Source: Orientallactaga sibirica
Lineage: Eukaryota > Chordata > Mammalia > Rodentia > Dipodidae
DNA: 64,000 nt
Direction of reading: 5' to 3'
Assembly (NCBI GenBank): GCA_036365145.1
Contig: JAEOAD010001365.1
Span: 3,865,001 to 3,929,000, forward strand
Positions 37,121 to 47,985 of this stretch are shown piece after piece (position 1 is the first letter of the stretch; every line of letters begins with the position of its first letter). The notes under the pieces are model-generated. The model ran no database searches, was not told the origin of the DNA, and saw only the letters and a program-made list of their open reading frames with translations. The position numbers were made by a program, and so were the translations under genes.

Positions 37121-38180
37121 TCAGACTGGCCTGCTGGAACCAGGGCGGTCCTGCCCCAAGAGCCTGCACTGAGCCCTGGGGACTCCAAGTCTTTGTCACA
37201 GTCACCTGCCATGAGGCTTCCCAAGCTGACAGTCTGCAGACCTTGATCTCACTTTCTCAGAATAGCAAAGGCAGCAGAGCCCACTGCCTAAAGGAGAGCC
37301 TGCTTGTGCCTCCCAGCTTGATCTCCCAAAAGTGGAAGCCCACAGACCAGACTCCACTCTGGGGTGCACGGCAGCATCAGGGGTGGGTCATCTGTCCTTT
37401 CTTCTACTTGTCCTACAGTCTTACTGACCTGCCTCTCCCTCCCCCAAAGCTAGCTTCTAGAATCTGAGAACATTCATGTCTAGTCATGGTGCTCTCAGGG
37501 AGAGCCTGGAAGCCAAGTGAAGAGACGATTCTGGATGAAACTGAGGGCTTGGGAGACTGGTCCAAGCTCCAGAGACTGAGAAGCCGCTCAAAGGTTGACC
37601 ATTTACTACAACTAGGTTTCTTATGGCAGTCATGCAGAGTGCTTACGATGTAGCTATATGAAAATAAAAAGCCACCAAAAATACAAATGCTGATCTGAGT
37701 TTCAGAGCATCGCTCATCTCCTTAGATTTAAAACATCCGTCCCTTAAAGTTTGCTACTGGTGCACAGATGTATCCCCTCAGTACTCACCAGTGTCACTGA
37801 GCAGCCTGTGTGCACGCTGGGATTTCTGAACATCAGTTGACTTTGCCAGGCGTTTTTCCACTGGTGCTGTCCCCATGACGGATGTGTTCAGGCTTACAAA
37901 ATGGCCATTTCCTCAAAGCCGGGCGTGGTGGCACACACCTTTAATCCCAGCACTCGGGAGGCAGAGGTAGGAGGATCGCCGAGAGTTCGAGGCCACCCTG
38001 AGACTACATAGTTAATTCCAGGTCAGCCTGGACCAGAGTGAGACCCTACCTCGAAAAAACCAAAAAAAATAAAATAAAATAAAAAAATGGCCATTTCCTC
38101 AGTCCTGGACACCACCAGTGCAGGTTAGTGTGAAACTCTTAACTGAATAGTTTGTTAAGAAATGTAGCCGAGAGCTAAAA
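37120..38180. other. PEPD-CEBPG intergenic, left part
   Basis: Unique sequence with a secondary AATAAA at 37663-37668 and a young B1 at 37918-38083. No coding signal seen. Confidence 0.7.
37918..38083 (+). repeat. Young B1 SINE with perfect 18-bp target duplication
   Basis: Full-length sense B1 (gccgggcgtggtggcacac ... cctacctcgaaaaaacc, A-rich tail). Flanked by identical 18-bp copies of aaaatggccatttcctca at 37898-37915 and 38084-38101. This indicates recent L1-mediated insertion. Confidence 0.95.
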
Positions 38181-38181
38181 T

Positions 38182-40735
38182 GTGGCTCAGGGCAGGGGGC
38201 GTGGCTCAGCGGTAGAGCTCTTGTCTAGAATCCACAGCAAGGGGCTGGGGGCGTGGCTCAGTGGTAGAGCACTTGTCTAGAATCCACAGTGAGGGGCTGG
38301 GGGCGTGGCTCAGTGGTAGAGCACTTGTCTAGAATCCACAGTGAGGGGCTGGGGGCGTGGCTCAGTGGTAGAGCTCTTGTCTAGAATCCACAGCAAGGGG
38401 CTGGGGGCGTGGCTCAGTGGTAGAGCACTTGTCCAGAATCCACAGCAAGGGGCTGGGGGCGTGGCTCAGTGGTAGAACACTTGTCTAGAATCCACAGTGA
38501 GGGGCTGGGGTGTGGCTCAGTGGTAGAGCCCTTGTCTAGAATCCACAGTGAGGGGATGGGGCGTGGCTCAGCGGTAGAGCTCTTGTCTAGAATCCACAGT
38601 GAATCCACAGCAAGGAGTAGAACACTTGTCTAGAATCCACAGTGAGGGGCTGGGGCGTGGCTCAGTGGTCTAGAATCCACAGTGAGGGCACTTGTCCAGA
38701 ATCTAGAACAGTGAGGGGCTGGGGCGTGGCTCAGTGGTAGAACACTTGTCTAGAATCCACAGTGAGGGGCTGGGGCGTGGCTTAGTGGTAGAGCACTTGT
38801 CTAGAATCCACAGTGAGGGGCTGGGGGGCGTGGGGGCGTGGCTCAGAATCCACAGTGAGGGGATGGGGCGTGGCACTAGAGCCCTTGTCTAGAATCCACA
38901 GTGAGGGGATGGGGGGGGCTCAGTGGTAGAGCACTTGGCTAGAATCCACAGTGAGGGGCTGGGGTGTGGTTCAGCCCTTGTCTAGAATCCACAGTGAGGG
39001 GCTGGGGCGTGGCTCAGTGGTAGAGCACTTGTCTAGAATCCACAGTGAGGGGGGGCTGGGGGGTGTGGTTCAGTGAGGGGCTGGGAGTGTGGCTCAGTAG
39101 AACACTTGTCTAGAATCCACAGTGAGGGGCTGGGGGCGTGGCTCAGCGGTAGAGCACTTGTCTAGAATCCACAGTGAGGGGATGGGGGCGTGGCTCAGCG
39201 GTAGAGCCCTTGTCTAGAATCCACAGTGAGGGGCTGGGGATGTGGGTCAGAGGTAGAGCCCTTGTCTAGAATCCACAGTGAGGGACTGGGGGAGTGGCTC
39301 AGTGGTAGAGCACTTGTCTAGAATCCACAGTGAGGGGCTGGGGGCGTGGCTCAGCGGTAGAGCTTGTCTAGAATCCACAGTGAGGGGCTGGGGACGTGGC
39401 TCAGTGGTAGAGCACTTGCCTAGAATCCACAGTGAGGGGCTGGGGTGTGGCTCAGTGGTAGAGCACTTGTCTAGAATCCACAGTGAGGGGATGGGGGCGT
39501 GGCTCAGTGGTAGCAGAATCCACAGTGAGGGGCTGGGGGTGTGGCTCAGTGGTAGAGCATGTCTAGAATCCACAGTGAGGGGCTGGGGTGTGGCTCAGCG
39601 GTAGAGCACTTGTCTAGAATCCACAGTGAGGGGATGGGGGCGTGGCTCAGCGGTAGAGCACTTGTCTAGAATCCACAGTGAGGGGATGGGGGCGTGGCTC
39701 AGCGGTAGAGCCCTTGTCTAGAATCCACAGTGAGGGGATGGGGCGTGGCTCAGTGAGGGGGTAGAGCCCTTGTCTAGAATCCACAGTGAGGGGTTGGCTC
39801 AGCGGTAGAGCACTTGTCTAGAATCCACAGAATCCACAGTGACACTTGGGGAATCTGGGGCTGGGGCGTGGCTCAGTGGTAGAGCACTTGTCTAGAGTCC
39901 ACAGTGAGGGGCTGGGGCGTGGCTCAGTGGTAGAGCACTTGTCTAGAATCCACAGTGAGGGGCTGGGGCGTGGCTCAGCGGTAGAGCACTTGTCTAGAAT
40001 CCACAGTGAGGGGCTGGGGCGTGGCTCAGTGGTAGAGCACTTGTCTAGAATCCACAGTGAGGGGCTGGGGCGTGGCTCAGCGGTAGAGCACTTGTCTAGA
40101 ATCCACAGTGAGGGGCTGGGGGGGCATGGTAGAGCACTTGTCTAGAATCAGTGGTAGAGAGCACTTGTCTAGAATAGAATCCACACTTGTCTAGAATCCA
40201 CAGTGAGGGGCTGGGGCGTGGCTCAGCGGTAGAGCACTTGTCTAGAATCCACAGTGAGGGGATGGGGCGTGGGCTAGAGGGCAGTGAGGGGTGGCTCAGT
40301 GGTAGAGCACTTGTCTAGAGTCCACAGTGAGGGGCTGGGGCATGGCTCAGTGGTAGAGCCCTTGTCTAGAATCCACAGTGAGGGGCTGGGGCATGGCTCA
40401 GTGGTAGAGCACTTGTCTAGAATCCACAGTGAGGGGCTGGGGCGTGGCTCAGTGGTAGAGCACTTGTCTAGAATCCACAGTGAGGGGCTGGGGCGTGGCT
40501 CAGTCCACAGTGAGGGGAGCACTTGTCTAGAATCCACAGTGAGGGCTGGGGGCGTGGCTCAGTGGTAGAGCACTTGTCTAGAATCCACAGTGAGGGGCTG
40601 GGGGCGTGGCTCAGTGGTAGAGCACTTGTCTAGAATCCACAGTGAGGGGCTGGGGGCGTGGCTCAGTGGTAGAGCACTTGTCTAGAGTCCACAGTGAGGG
40701 GCTGGGGGCGTGGCTCAGTGGTAGAGAGCTTGACT
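38182..40735. repeat. 51-52-bp tandem array derived from an ID SINE, ~45-50 copies
   Basis: The commonest unit reads gaggggctggggcgtggctc, agtggtagagcacttgtcta, gaatccacagt. Regular parts show an exact 51-bp period (for example ggctgg at 39961 and 40012); copies with an extra G are 52 bp. The first 40 nt match the 5' half of an ID element, including a perfect Pol III A box (tggctcagtgg). The remainder (ctag-aatccacag) matches the ID 3' end if about 20 nt around the B box are removed. Many units are truncated or hybrid, as expected from unequal exchange. Every regular unit contains TCTAGA. The spurious 17-residue-repeat frames on both strands follow from the unit length. Confidence 0.95.
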
Positions 40736-40772
40736 TAACATGCTCAAGGCCACAGGTTTTAATCTACACACC
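40700..40772 (+). repeat. Terminal ID element retaining the B-box half (array parent candidate)
   Basis: The last unit does not loop back. It runs from ggctgggggcgtggctcagt into gagcttgacttaacatgctc and aaggccacaggttttaatct, the region where ID elements carry their B box (here degenerate). It looks like the remnant of the ID from which the array expanded. Confidence 0.75.
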
Positions 40773-41456
40773 TATACCCACACATAATAGCTGAGTGTAG
40801 CACACCGTTTTTCCTTCCTCCCTTACACAATCATTCCATACCCAAATTGCCCATTCCACATGTTTTCTGATTATCAAGCAAGTGGATGAAAAAAAGCCAG
40901 AAGTCTCAATAACTGCTGTTTGTCCAAAAGGGACACTGGGAACACAGTCAAACAAGAGTTTGACATCAAAAAGCGAGAGACGCTGTATTCCAAACATGAA
41001 GACCTGAAAAAGGAAGAATAGAGGGAAATGAAGCTGGCAAGACGAAAGGTAGGCACAGGACCAAGACTGGGTCTCATACACTGGGGAGACAAGTATGGTC
41101 CAGGAGGGCATGTGATGCCCACCGTCTAGGAAGACCCGTAAGGAGCTAACCAGGTCCAGGCAGGAGAGGAGGGGGACGCTGCACAGGGCAGAGGTGGGGA
41201 GGTGGCAGGCAGGTTCCAAAGATCTATGTAGAAGGTGGTGTGGAATGGCACTTGGTTTAAACAGCTGCTTCAAAAGTAGTAGTGAGGGTGGGCTGTGGTC
41301 AAAGGGGGTCCCAAGTAGGAGTTAGGGGCACATAAATGTTCATCAGACACAGTCAGTGAATTGGTCATTCTAAAGGTGTTTGTATTAAGACTTGGCACCC
41401 TCACAAAGTCCCTATAAATGATGTGGGACATACCACCCACAGATATGATTACTACA

Positions 41457-41577
41457 ATTTTTTTTTTTCCAGACAGGGTCTCTATGTAGCTCATGGTGGC
41501 CTCACACTCCCAATCCTCCTGCCTCCACCTCCTGAGTACCAGAATTATAGGGCATGACCACCGCACCTGGCTGTACC
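41457..41577 (-). repeat. B1-type SINE
   Basis: Antisense B1: a T-run, 'cagacagggtctctatgtag', 'ggtggcctcacactcccaat' and 'cctcctgagtaccagaattat'. Confidence 0.8.
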
Positions 41578-42131
41578 ACAATTTTCATGAAAATTTTCAT
41601 GAAGCAAGTAGAACCTATTTGCTCAGAGATAAAAAGAACGGACCATAGAAATGAATCTAAACAGCATCATCCCTCCAAACATGCAATTCAAATCAGCTTC
41701 TTGGCCAGTGTTTATGAGATCAGCCAACCCACCTCTACACTCAGGCATCATATAAATAAAGCTGGAGCACATATTATAAAACTACAGTTAGAGGAAAGGC
41801 CATCTGCCTTGAAACCTAAGAATGTTACCATTCTATATGAAAACCAAACACTAGGTGACAGGCAGAACCCACCTGTCACTTTCCCTATTCTAGCGGTTTT
41901 AAAAAATCAACAGGTAACTAAATACAGATGGAGATGCTTTCCATGTTTAGAGAAAACTCTTTGGCTGTCCACTAAGGTGAAAGCTAGGCTTGGACAAAAG
42001 GCCTCTGTTTTGTACCAGCCCAGCCCAGCCGGCCTGGAATGACAGACAGCACCGCATCCACATCTCTTCGGAGGTGATTACAGGTGAACAGACTTTGGGA
42101 TCTAATATAAAGAAACTCACAATGAAATAGT

Positions 42132-42490
42132 CACTGGGCTGGAGATGGCTCAGCTGGTGGTTAAGGGTGGTTCTTGTACAAGCATGAGGGCCTAAGGGGG
42201 CCAAAACTCCACATAAAACAGCTGGCCATGGTCACACAGGCCTATAACCTCAGTCTAGTGGGGGAGCAAAGACCTGAGAATCAATAGAGGCTTGCAAGCT
42301 CTGGAAACAGTGAAGACTCGGGCTCAAAAACAAGACCAGGCCCAAGAACAATGGAGCAGATGCTCCACTCCTCCACTTTGGCTATGCTTGCTCTGACAAG
42401 CCTATGGGGCCTTGCAAGGAAACATCCATGTATCCACATACACCACATACACCCCCAAACACACCACATTTTACACATACACACACAAGC
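42132..42490 (+). repeat. B4-like composite SINE
   Basis: tRNA-like head ggctggagatggctcagctg, 'tacaagcatgagggcct', a B1-like core 'gctggccatggtcacacagg', and a CA-rich tail. Old and diverged. Confidence 0.65.
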
Positions 42491-42529
42491 AAAAAAAAAA
42501 TATATATATATATATAGTCATTTTCCAAA

Positions 42530-45282
42530 GTTTTTTATTTTAAATTCATTGAAAGAAATAAAATTTTATTTAAAAAAATAGAGTAATCTCACAAACTGAA
42601 AGGCAGGAATAAAAAGAGCACATCAGTACTTTTCCTGAGAGGCCGATCCGAGCAGCTGCAGATGGAGCTCTGTCCTCGCTGGTCTCGGGACAAACAAGAA
42701 GCATCACTGCCATGTCTAAAGCATCAGAGCCCCGAGTGCTCCCTGGATTGTTCATGTAGAGTTTGAGCCCTATAATGGGTTTTAAGAAACATCAAAGCTG
42801 CTAGTTTCCTTTCCTATCAAATTGTACTTATTTCTACTTTTCATATACATTTAAGAATTGTGTAAAACGAGTGTAGTCATAACCTGGATTTCAAAAGTCT
42901 AGTCGTAATTTAGTAAAATCTTTCTACTTCTCTGTAAGAACTCCTAAGTACTCGGGTGACACCTCAGAAACTAAGAGAACTACTCTGCTCTCAACGTCTG
43001 GAGCCGCAACCAGTCAAGCGCCATCCCAGGAGACTCAGATGAAGCCAGATTCCAGAGACGGCGCAAGGCCGAAGCCTCCAGCCTACCCAGAGCGAGCGCA
43101 TCGATCCCTCATGGCTCATAAGTAACAGAGAACAAGTTACAAGTCACTCCCCACACTTAAGTTTCTTCCATTTTATACTGGGAAGTCTAACAAGCTAAAA
43201 AAAAAAAAAAAAAAAAAAAAAAACCCTCTCTCAACCACTCTAGTAGGAGTCCGAACATTTTTGTTCTATGTAGAACTACTTGCTTGTCCTAACAATTTAA
43301 TTTACAAAGGAAAGGGCACTGGACAACTAATTAGGTTAATTTTGTTGTTTTCAAACTCTTGAGCACTGGCTCCCCTGCAGCTTTTTTCAAGGCCATTAAG
43401 TCATCACTGGTAACCATAGTTCTATGAGAATACCCATCTGTGAAAAAATTTAATAGATTTACATGTCTGAAACACCTATTGTGGATGCTTAAAGATTCAC
43501 ACGACCCAACTGCATCTCCAATTAAGTTCATTATACATCAATCAGCTGTTAAAGATTCAGTGGGATTCAGCTGGTCCTTATTCATTTTCAAAATGTGTAC
43601 TCTTTGTGAACAGATGGCTATTCCAACCCAAGTAGACTGGTACTGGGCCCTAACTTTTTAGAAAGCCCCACCCTGTTTTCTGATTCTGTAGAAGCCTTCT
43701 TGGTAGTGTCCCACACAAGGACAGTATGTTCCTTAGGGGAAGAAAGGTCTTTTGCCCCTAAATGGCTTTGCTGAGTTGCAGGGCACTGATGTCTGTGCCC
43801 CAAAAACAGCAGCATCAACATCTGACCAAGCCCAAGTACCATTTGAGCTATGTTAGCCCAAGTCCTAGTAGACTGTTAAGGGAGAGGACTGTTTAGATGA
43901 GATACCTTAGTAACACAAATTCAAATCATGTGACTCATGTCTAGTCACCATCTCAGGCACAAAACCACAGCACAGAAACCAACAGATCTGGGCGAGAGTT
44001 GTGCAAAAAAACAAAGGGGGGGGGGGACAGTCAACAGAGACAATCTAAACTACCAACATTGACATCAGGCAGACTAGAGATGGCATACATTAGTGATTGC
44101 CAGTTTTTTATTCTCAACTAAAAAGGTCAATATCCTGAGTTTGATCAGCATTTTCTTTTGCAAAATAATTTATATAACAGAAAATACAAATGGATAAACA
44201 GAAGCAGTGGTACAGAATCTAGGAGAATGACCCATTAACTAGAAAATGTCACAAAAAAGCACTATGAAACATCTAGGTGAAATAAATTAAAGGTTAAAAC
44301 CTTCTATTTTCAAGTTTTCTTCAACTATTCTGAGTTAACACATTTTTCTCATACTCATTTTGTCAAGATTAAATGCCAAAACATGCTTCCATTGAAGTCT
44401 TTTCTATCATGGCCCCACTGGCTGTTATTCTGAACCAAGAAGAAACCAGATGAATTAGCATTTCAAATCCCAGTCAGCAGTCTGTCATGGAGCTGTTCAG
44501 ACTTTCCTTCACTAACCCAGCCTGCAGAATGCTATTCTAAAAAGGCTTACTCTACTAGCTTCTCAGAAACTCAAGTGGGTCCCCGCTGAGGCACTTTTTG
44601 GGGCATAAGGAAATGCCAATCCAAGAAGCTACGGGACCCCAATCGTGAGTCTGCCGCCCGTGCTGCTTATCCCTCCAAATCGCTTTGCTTCTTGTCATTT
44701 GTATTTTTACCCCAACTAGCTGCACACTGCCTTTAAGATATGGCTTGTTTTGTTTGGGTGTTTTTACTTAACCTGTCGTCATTGTTCAAAAACTTGTACT
44801 TGTTAGGGAAAACAGTACTAATTATGGTAAAAACAAACTTATGTTGTATATAAAATTGTGCCAAATTACAAAGTGATTGGTTTCTGTGGCACTAGGATTT
44901 ACAATGATCACAAGTATATGCACATAGATGGAGTTCAACTTTTCTTAATCGCAGTAATCATATCCATTAAAACCCTTAACTTTCTGTATGCCCTGCCAGT
45001 TTCTCATTCCTTTCACCCACCTGAAAAAGAAGCATTTCTGGGAAGCGGGTTTTATTAAGAATATCTACCTTAATTTTTTTTAATCCCCACAAAAATCCAT
45101 TACTACTTAAGACCAGATAAATGACTCAAGTTAATCAACTCTCCAGTGCTGATGCTGGAAACAAGCTCAACAGATCTGAGCGATGGACAGAAGCAGTCAG
45201 CCATTGGTGGCATTGGGAAGTGGTGTAGGTGGTCACACCTTAACGCTCAGCCACGAGCTGTGAAGTGGGGAAAGAGTGAGGT
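42530..45282 (-). other. CEBPG: CEBPG 3'UTR (inferred extent)
   Basis: Unique, SINE-free, AT-rich sequence continuous with the CEBPG coding exon. It contains an A25-27 tract at about 43198-43223 and a G-run near 44019-44027. The absence of SINEs over more than 2.5 kb fits an exonic 3'UTR. The extent is inferred from polyA motifs, not from transcripts. Confidence 0.6.
42534..42570 (-). terminator. CEBPG: CEBPG polyadenylation signals (candidate)
   Basis: Two AATAAA hexamers on the minus strand (TTTATT on plus at 42534-42539 and 42565-42570). They lie about 2.7 kb after the CEBPG stop, in line with the long 3'UTR known for this gene. Other minus-strand AATAAA motifs (for example near 44109 and 45050) could give shorter forms. 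Confidence 0.5.
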
Positions 45283-45732
45283 CTACTGCCCTGTGTTATC
45301 AGAATTTGTTGTGTTCTCAGTGCTAATGGGTTGCACGTTGTCTGCAAGATTGTGCGCATGCTCAAGAAACAAATCTTTCAGTACACTTAATTCTTTTGTC
45401 AGCAACTTAATTTTTGCCTCCAAGCGTTCATTCTCTTCTTTGAGCTGATTCACTCTTTGCAGGGTGTCTTGCGCTTTCTGCTTGCTTTTTAAGCGGCTCT
45501 TTTTCACAGCCATGTTGTTCCTCTCTCTGCGCTGGCGATACTCGTCACTATTGCGATCCATGGGGGAACTCTTTTTGCCTTGCTTGCTTGGAGGCACAGC
45601 TTTGCCTCCTCCCCCCGTGCCGGCAGGCACCAGCTGAGGAACCTGCTGCAAGCCGCTGGCATGTGCCTGAGGATGAATGACGCTCATTCCATTCACTCCT
45701 GGAGCACTGGCTGGCTGTGATGTCTTGCTCAT
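45283..45732 (-). CDS. CEBPG: C/EBP gamma (bZIP transcription factor), complete CDS
   Basis: A 149-residue protein in a single uninterrupted exon, as is normal for this gene. The N-terminus is short, Gly/Pro/Gln-rich and lacks the transactivation domains of CEBPA and CEBPB. The basic DNA-contact region spans about Arg66-Lys84 and includes the C/EBP-type signature Arg-Asn-Asn-Met-Ala-Val-Lys-Lys-Ser-Arg (71-80). The leucine zipper has heptad leucines at 97, 104, 111 and 118, within about residues 88-129. Known role: a nuclear partner that dimerises with other C/EBPs and ATF4, buffering their activity and acting in amino-acid and redox stress. The human protein is 150 residues; this one is one shorter near the acidic/polar C-terminus (about 141-147). 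The start is chosen because it gives the full conserved N-terminus, Met-Ser-Lys, and follows a probable splice acceptor closely. Intact. Confidence 0.98.
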   Translation of the reverse strand: MSKTSQPASAPGVNGMSVIHPQAHASGLQQVPQLVPAGTGGGGKAVPPSKQGKKSSPMDRNSDEYRQRRERNNMAVKKSRLKSKQKAQDTLQRVNQLKEENERLEAKIKLLTKELSVLKDLFLEHAHNLADNVQPISTENTTNSDNTGQ

Positions 45733-45743
45733 TGGGTACTCTC
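45733..45743 (-). other. CEBPG: CEBPG exon 2 start / splice acceptor (predicted)
   Basis: Reading the minus strand, a T/C-rich run (ctacctgttctgtg) is followed by acaaag then GAG. An acceptor AG at 45745-45744 would place the exon start at 45743, 11 nt before the ATG. Nearby AGs are possible alternatives. Confidence 0.5.
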
Positions 45744-45912
45744 CTTTGTCAACACAGAACAGGTAGAAATCAGAGCAAGGTGATCAATGGATTCCACGTT
45801 AAACTGCCAAAAAAAATCTTCACATGTACCTAGTTAGAAGATAAATTCCATTAAAATATTTGAAATGACAGGGTCAAATAAGATTCAACTTGCGAAGAAA
45901 AAAAAAGAGAAA

Positions 45913-46067
45913 CAGCTGGGTATGGTGGTACACATCTTTAATTCCAGCCCTCAGGAGGCAGAGGCAGGAGAATCACTGTGAGTTTGAGGCCAGCCTGAGA
46001 CTGGGCTAAATTCCCAGTCAGTCTGGGCTAGAGCGAAACCCTACCTCAAAAAACACAACAAAAAAAG
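45913..46067 (+). repeat. B1-type SINE
   Basis: Sense B1: agctgggtatggtggtacac, 'ccctcaggaggcagaggcag', 'gaggccagcctgagactggg', 'gaaaccctacctc' and an A-rich tail. Confidence 0.88.
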
Positions 46068-47414
46068 TTTCGACTTGCACGTACCTAATCCAGTAAGTTA
46101 CCACTAAGCGATCATGCTCACATGTCGACAACTGCCAACTGTTCCTGGATTTCCCAAGTCTAAAGCTGTCAACTTAGAAAGGAAAGTTGGGTTGAGAAGC
46201 ACGGTAAGGCTGAACCCAGCCCACCTGCCTCCCTGAGGGTATTGCAGTCTGTGATTATTATCAAAAAGAGGAGGAAAAACAAAGACATGTCACTAATTAA
46301 GTCACACATATAAACTAATAGCATCTGACAATGTGCCAGGGGGAAGTGGGATGTTGGGGTTAAGCATACAAAGGCTGAGATCAATTATTACAGAGGAGAC
46401 GCCTGCAATGAGAGAGAGAAAACTTCAGTTGTTGGTTCACGTTCATCTGCAGCACTGGAGTGAACAGTCTACAAAATCCACGAGGCGTACCAGGCTATAA
46501 TGGGTCCTACAGACAATGTTGCTTATTCGAATATCCACAGTGAATCATCGAGGACTTGACTTTTCTCCCAAGCCTATCACTATGAGATATTTTTAAAAAT
46601 GTTCTAACTGGGACTCGCCTGGACAAAGGGACAGAGCAGCTGCAGAGCTGGGCACCCACTTCTCCCTCAAAGAGCTCAGAGGACATGCCCCTTCTGAACC
46701 ATCCTGTGGCTACCTACAGAAAAGAAGCCAGAAGTGCACTTGTACAAGTCCAGGGAACTGTCGCCATAAAAGCACAGCTGCCCCACCTCCATGAGGCCAC
46801 TTCACAGCAAAGCTGAACAGCCAGGTGTCCAAGAGTCACAGCACCCTCAGAGATTCAGAAAGCAGCATTAAGAGCAAAAACTAGCCTGTTCTCAAAACAC
46901 TGCTAAAACCACATTTGTGGACGAAATCTAGTCAGTTATGAAAATGCCCCAAATGAGTACTCCCTACGGTTATTAAGAAAAGTTCCATTGGTAAACACCA
47001 GTAACTTCACCCAAACCTTTAGTCAGGCATTTCTTCAAACACTGCTTATTAGTCTGCTGTTTATTATTTATTACTATTAGTTTTTACTTTAAAAAGTCCG
47101 CATGTCATTACTCTGAACTGTTTTAAAAGCCACTCGACGAGCCCTGAGCTAGTGGCTCATTTGTTCTTACTCCAGCACTCAATACAGAAAGCTTCCTTCC
47201 AGGCATGATGGATAGCGACTCAAGTCTCTCCTCAATAATGGACATTTCACAATTTCACTTAAAAAGGATTATGTGGCCCAATTTTTCTCCCACTTAAAAG
47301 GTGCCTGTTCAAAGTAATACAAAGTAAATAAATTAATTACAAATAAAAAGTGGCTGTTCAGTATTAATTTGAGCCAACTTTGCTGCCATCTCCTTATCTA
47401 GTTGGTATAAAGTT

Positions 47415-47621
47415 GGGCTGGAGAGATGGCTTAGTGGTTATGGTGTTTGCCTGCAAAGCCAAAGGATCCTGTTTTGACTCTCCAGGCCCCACGTAAGCCA
47501 GATGCACAAGGTGGTGCATGCATCTGGAGTTCATTTGCAGTGGCTAGAGGCCCTGGCGTGCCCATTCTCTCTATCTCTCGCTGCCTTTCTCTCAAATAAA
47601 TAAAATATATTAAAAAGTAAA
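47415..47621 (+). repeat. tRNA-derived B2-like SINE
   Basis: ggctggagagatggcttagt head, 'cacgtaagccagatgcac', 'tgcatctggagttcatttg', CT-rich segment, AATAAATAAA tail. Confidence 0.92.
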
Positions 47622-47677
47622 GTATTTGACATAAGTTTTAAGAAATTGTTTACTATACTTCTCCTGTGATTTTCTCA

Positions 47678-47985
47678 GTAATAGCTCAGTGGTTAAGAGC
47701 ACTTCCTGTGCCAACACAAGGGCCTAAAGACCCCTCAAGTTTCATGCCCAGGACATAGCAATAGCTGGGCTTGGCCATGTGAATCCGTACCCCATTCACA
47801 AAGAGCAGCAGAGAGATTGGAGTATCCACAGGAGCTGGGGGGAGGCAAGCTCAGGCAGGAAAACGATGGGACCGGACACACAGTGACAGTTCCACTCTGG
47901 CCCAGGTGAGTACACCCTACCGCAGGCCAGCTCACATGGACATATTACATGTGCACACCCCACATTACAAACATAAGCAAATGGA
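47678..47985 (+). repeat. B4-like composite SINE, diverged
   Basis: tRNA-like gctcagtggttaagagcac, a B1-like core with 'agctgggcttggccatgtg', and a CA-rich end. Weak match. Confidence 0.5.

Larger units (their letters stand above)
40773..42530. other. PEPD-CEBPG intergenic, right part
   Basis: Mostly unique sequence with an antisense B1 (41457-41577), a B4-like SINE (42132-42490) and a TA run at about 42491-42516. A 162-codon plus-strand open frame (41554-42042) begins inside the B1 and resembles nothing I know. Confidence 0.7.

Noticed and set aside
37663..37668. Second AATAAA as the main PEPD polyA signal
   Set aside because: The earlier AATAAA at 37094 is closer to the stop and better placed; the later one is kept only as a possible alternative.
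38182..40735. Cluster of tRNA genes suggested by dozens of 'tggctcagtggtagagc' motifs
   Set aside because: Units are only ~51 bp, lack a B box and cannot fold as tRNA. They are ID-derived tandem repeats.
38182..40735. CRISPR-like repeat-spacer pattern
   Set aside because: No unique spacers; whole units repeat, and the genome is mammalian.
41554..42042. 162-codon plus-strand open frame between the ID array and CEBPG
   Set aside because: Begins inside an antisense B1 and matches no family I know; this length is plausible by chance in 64 kb.
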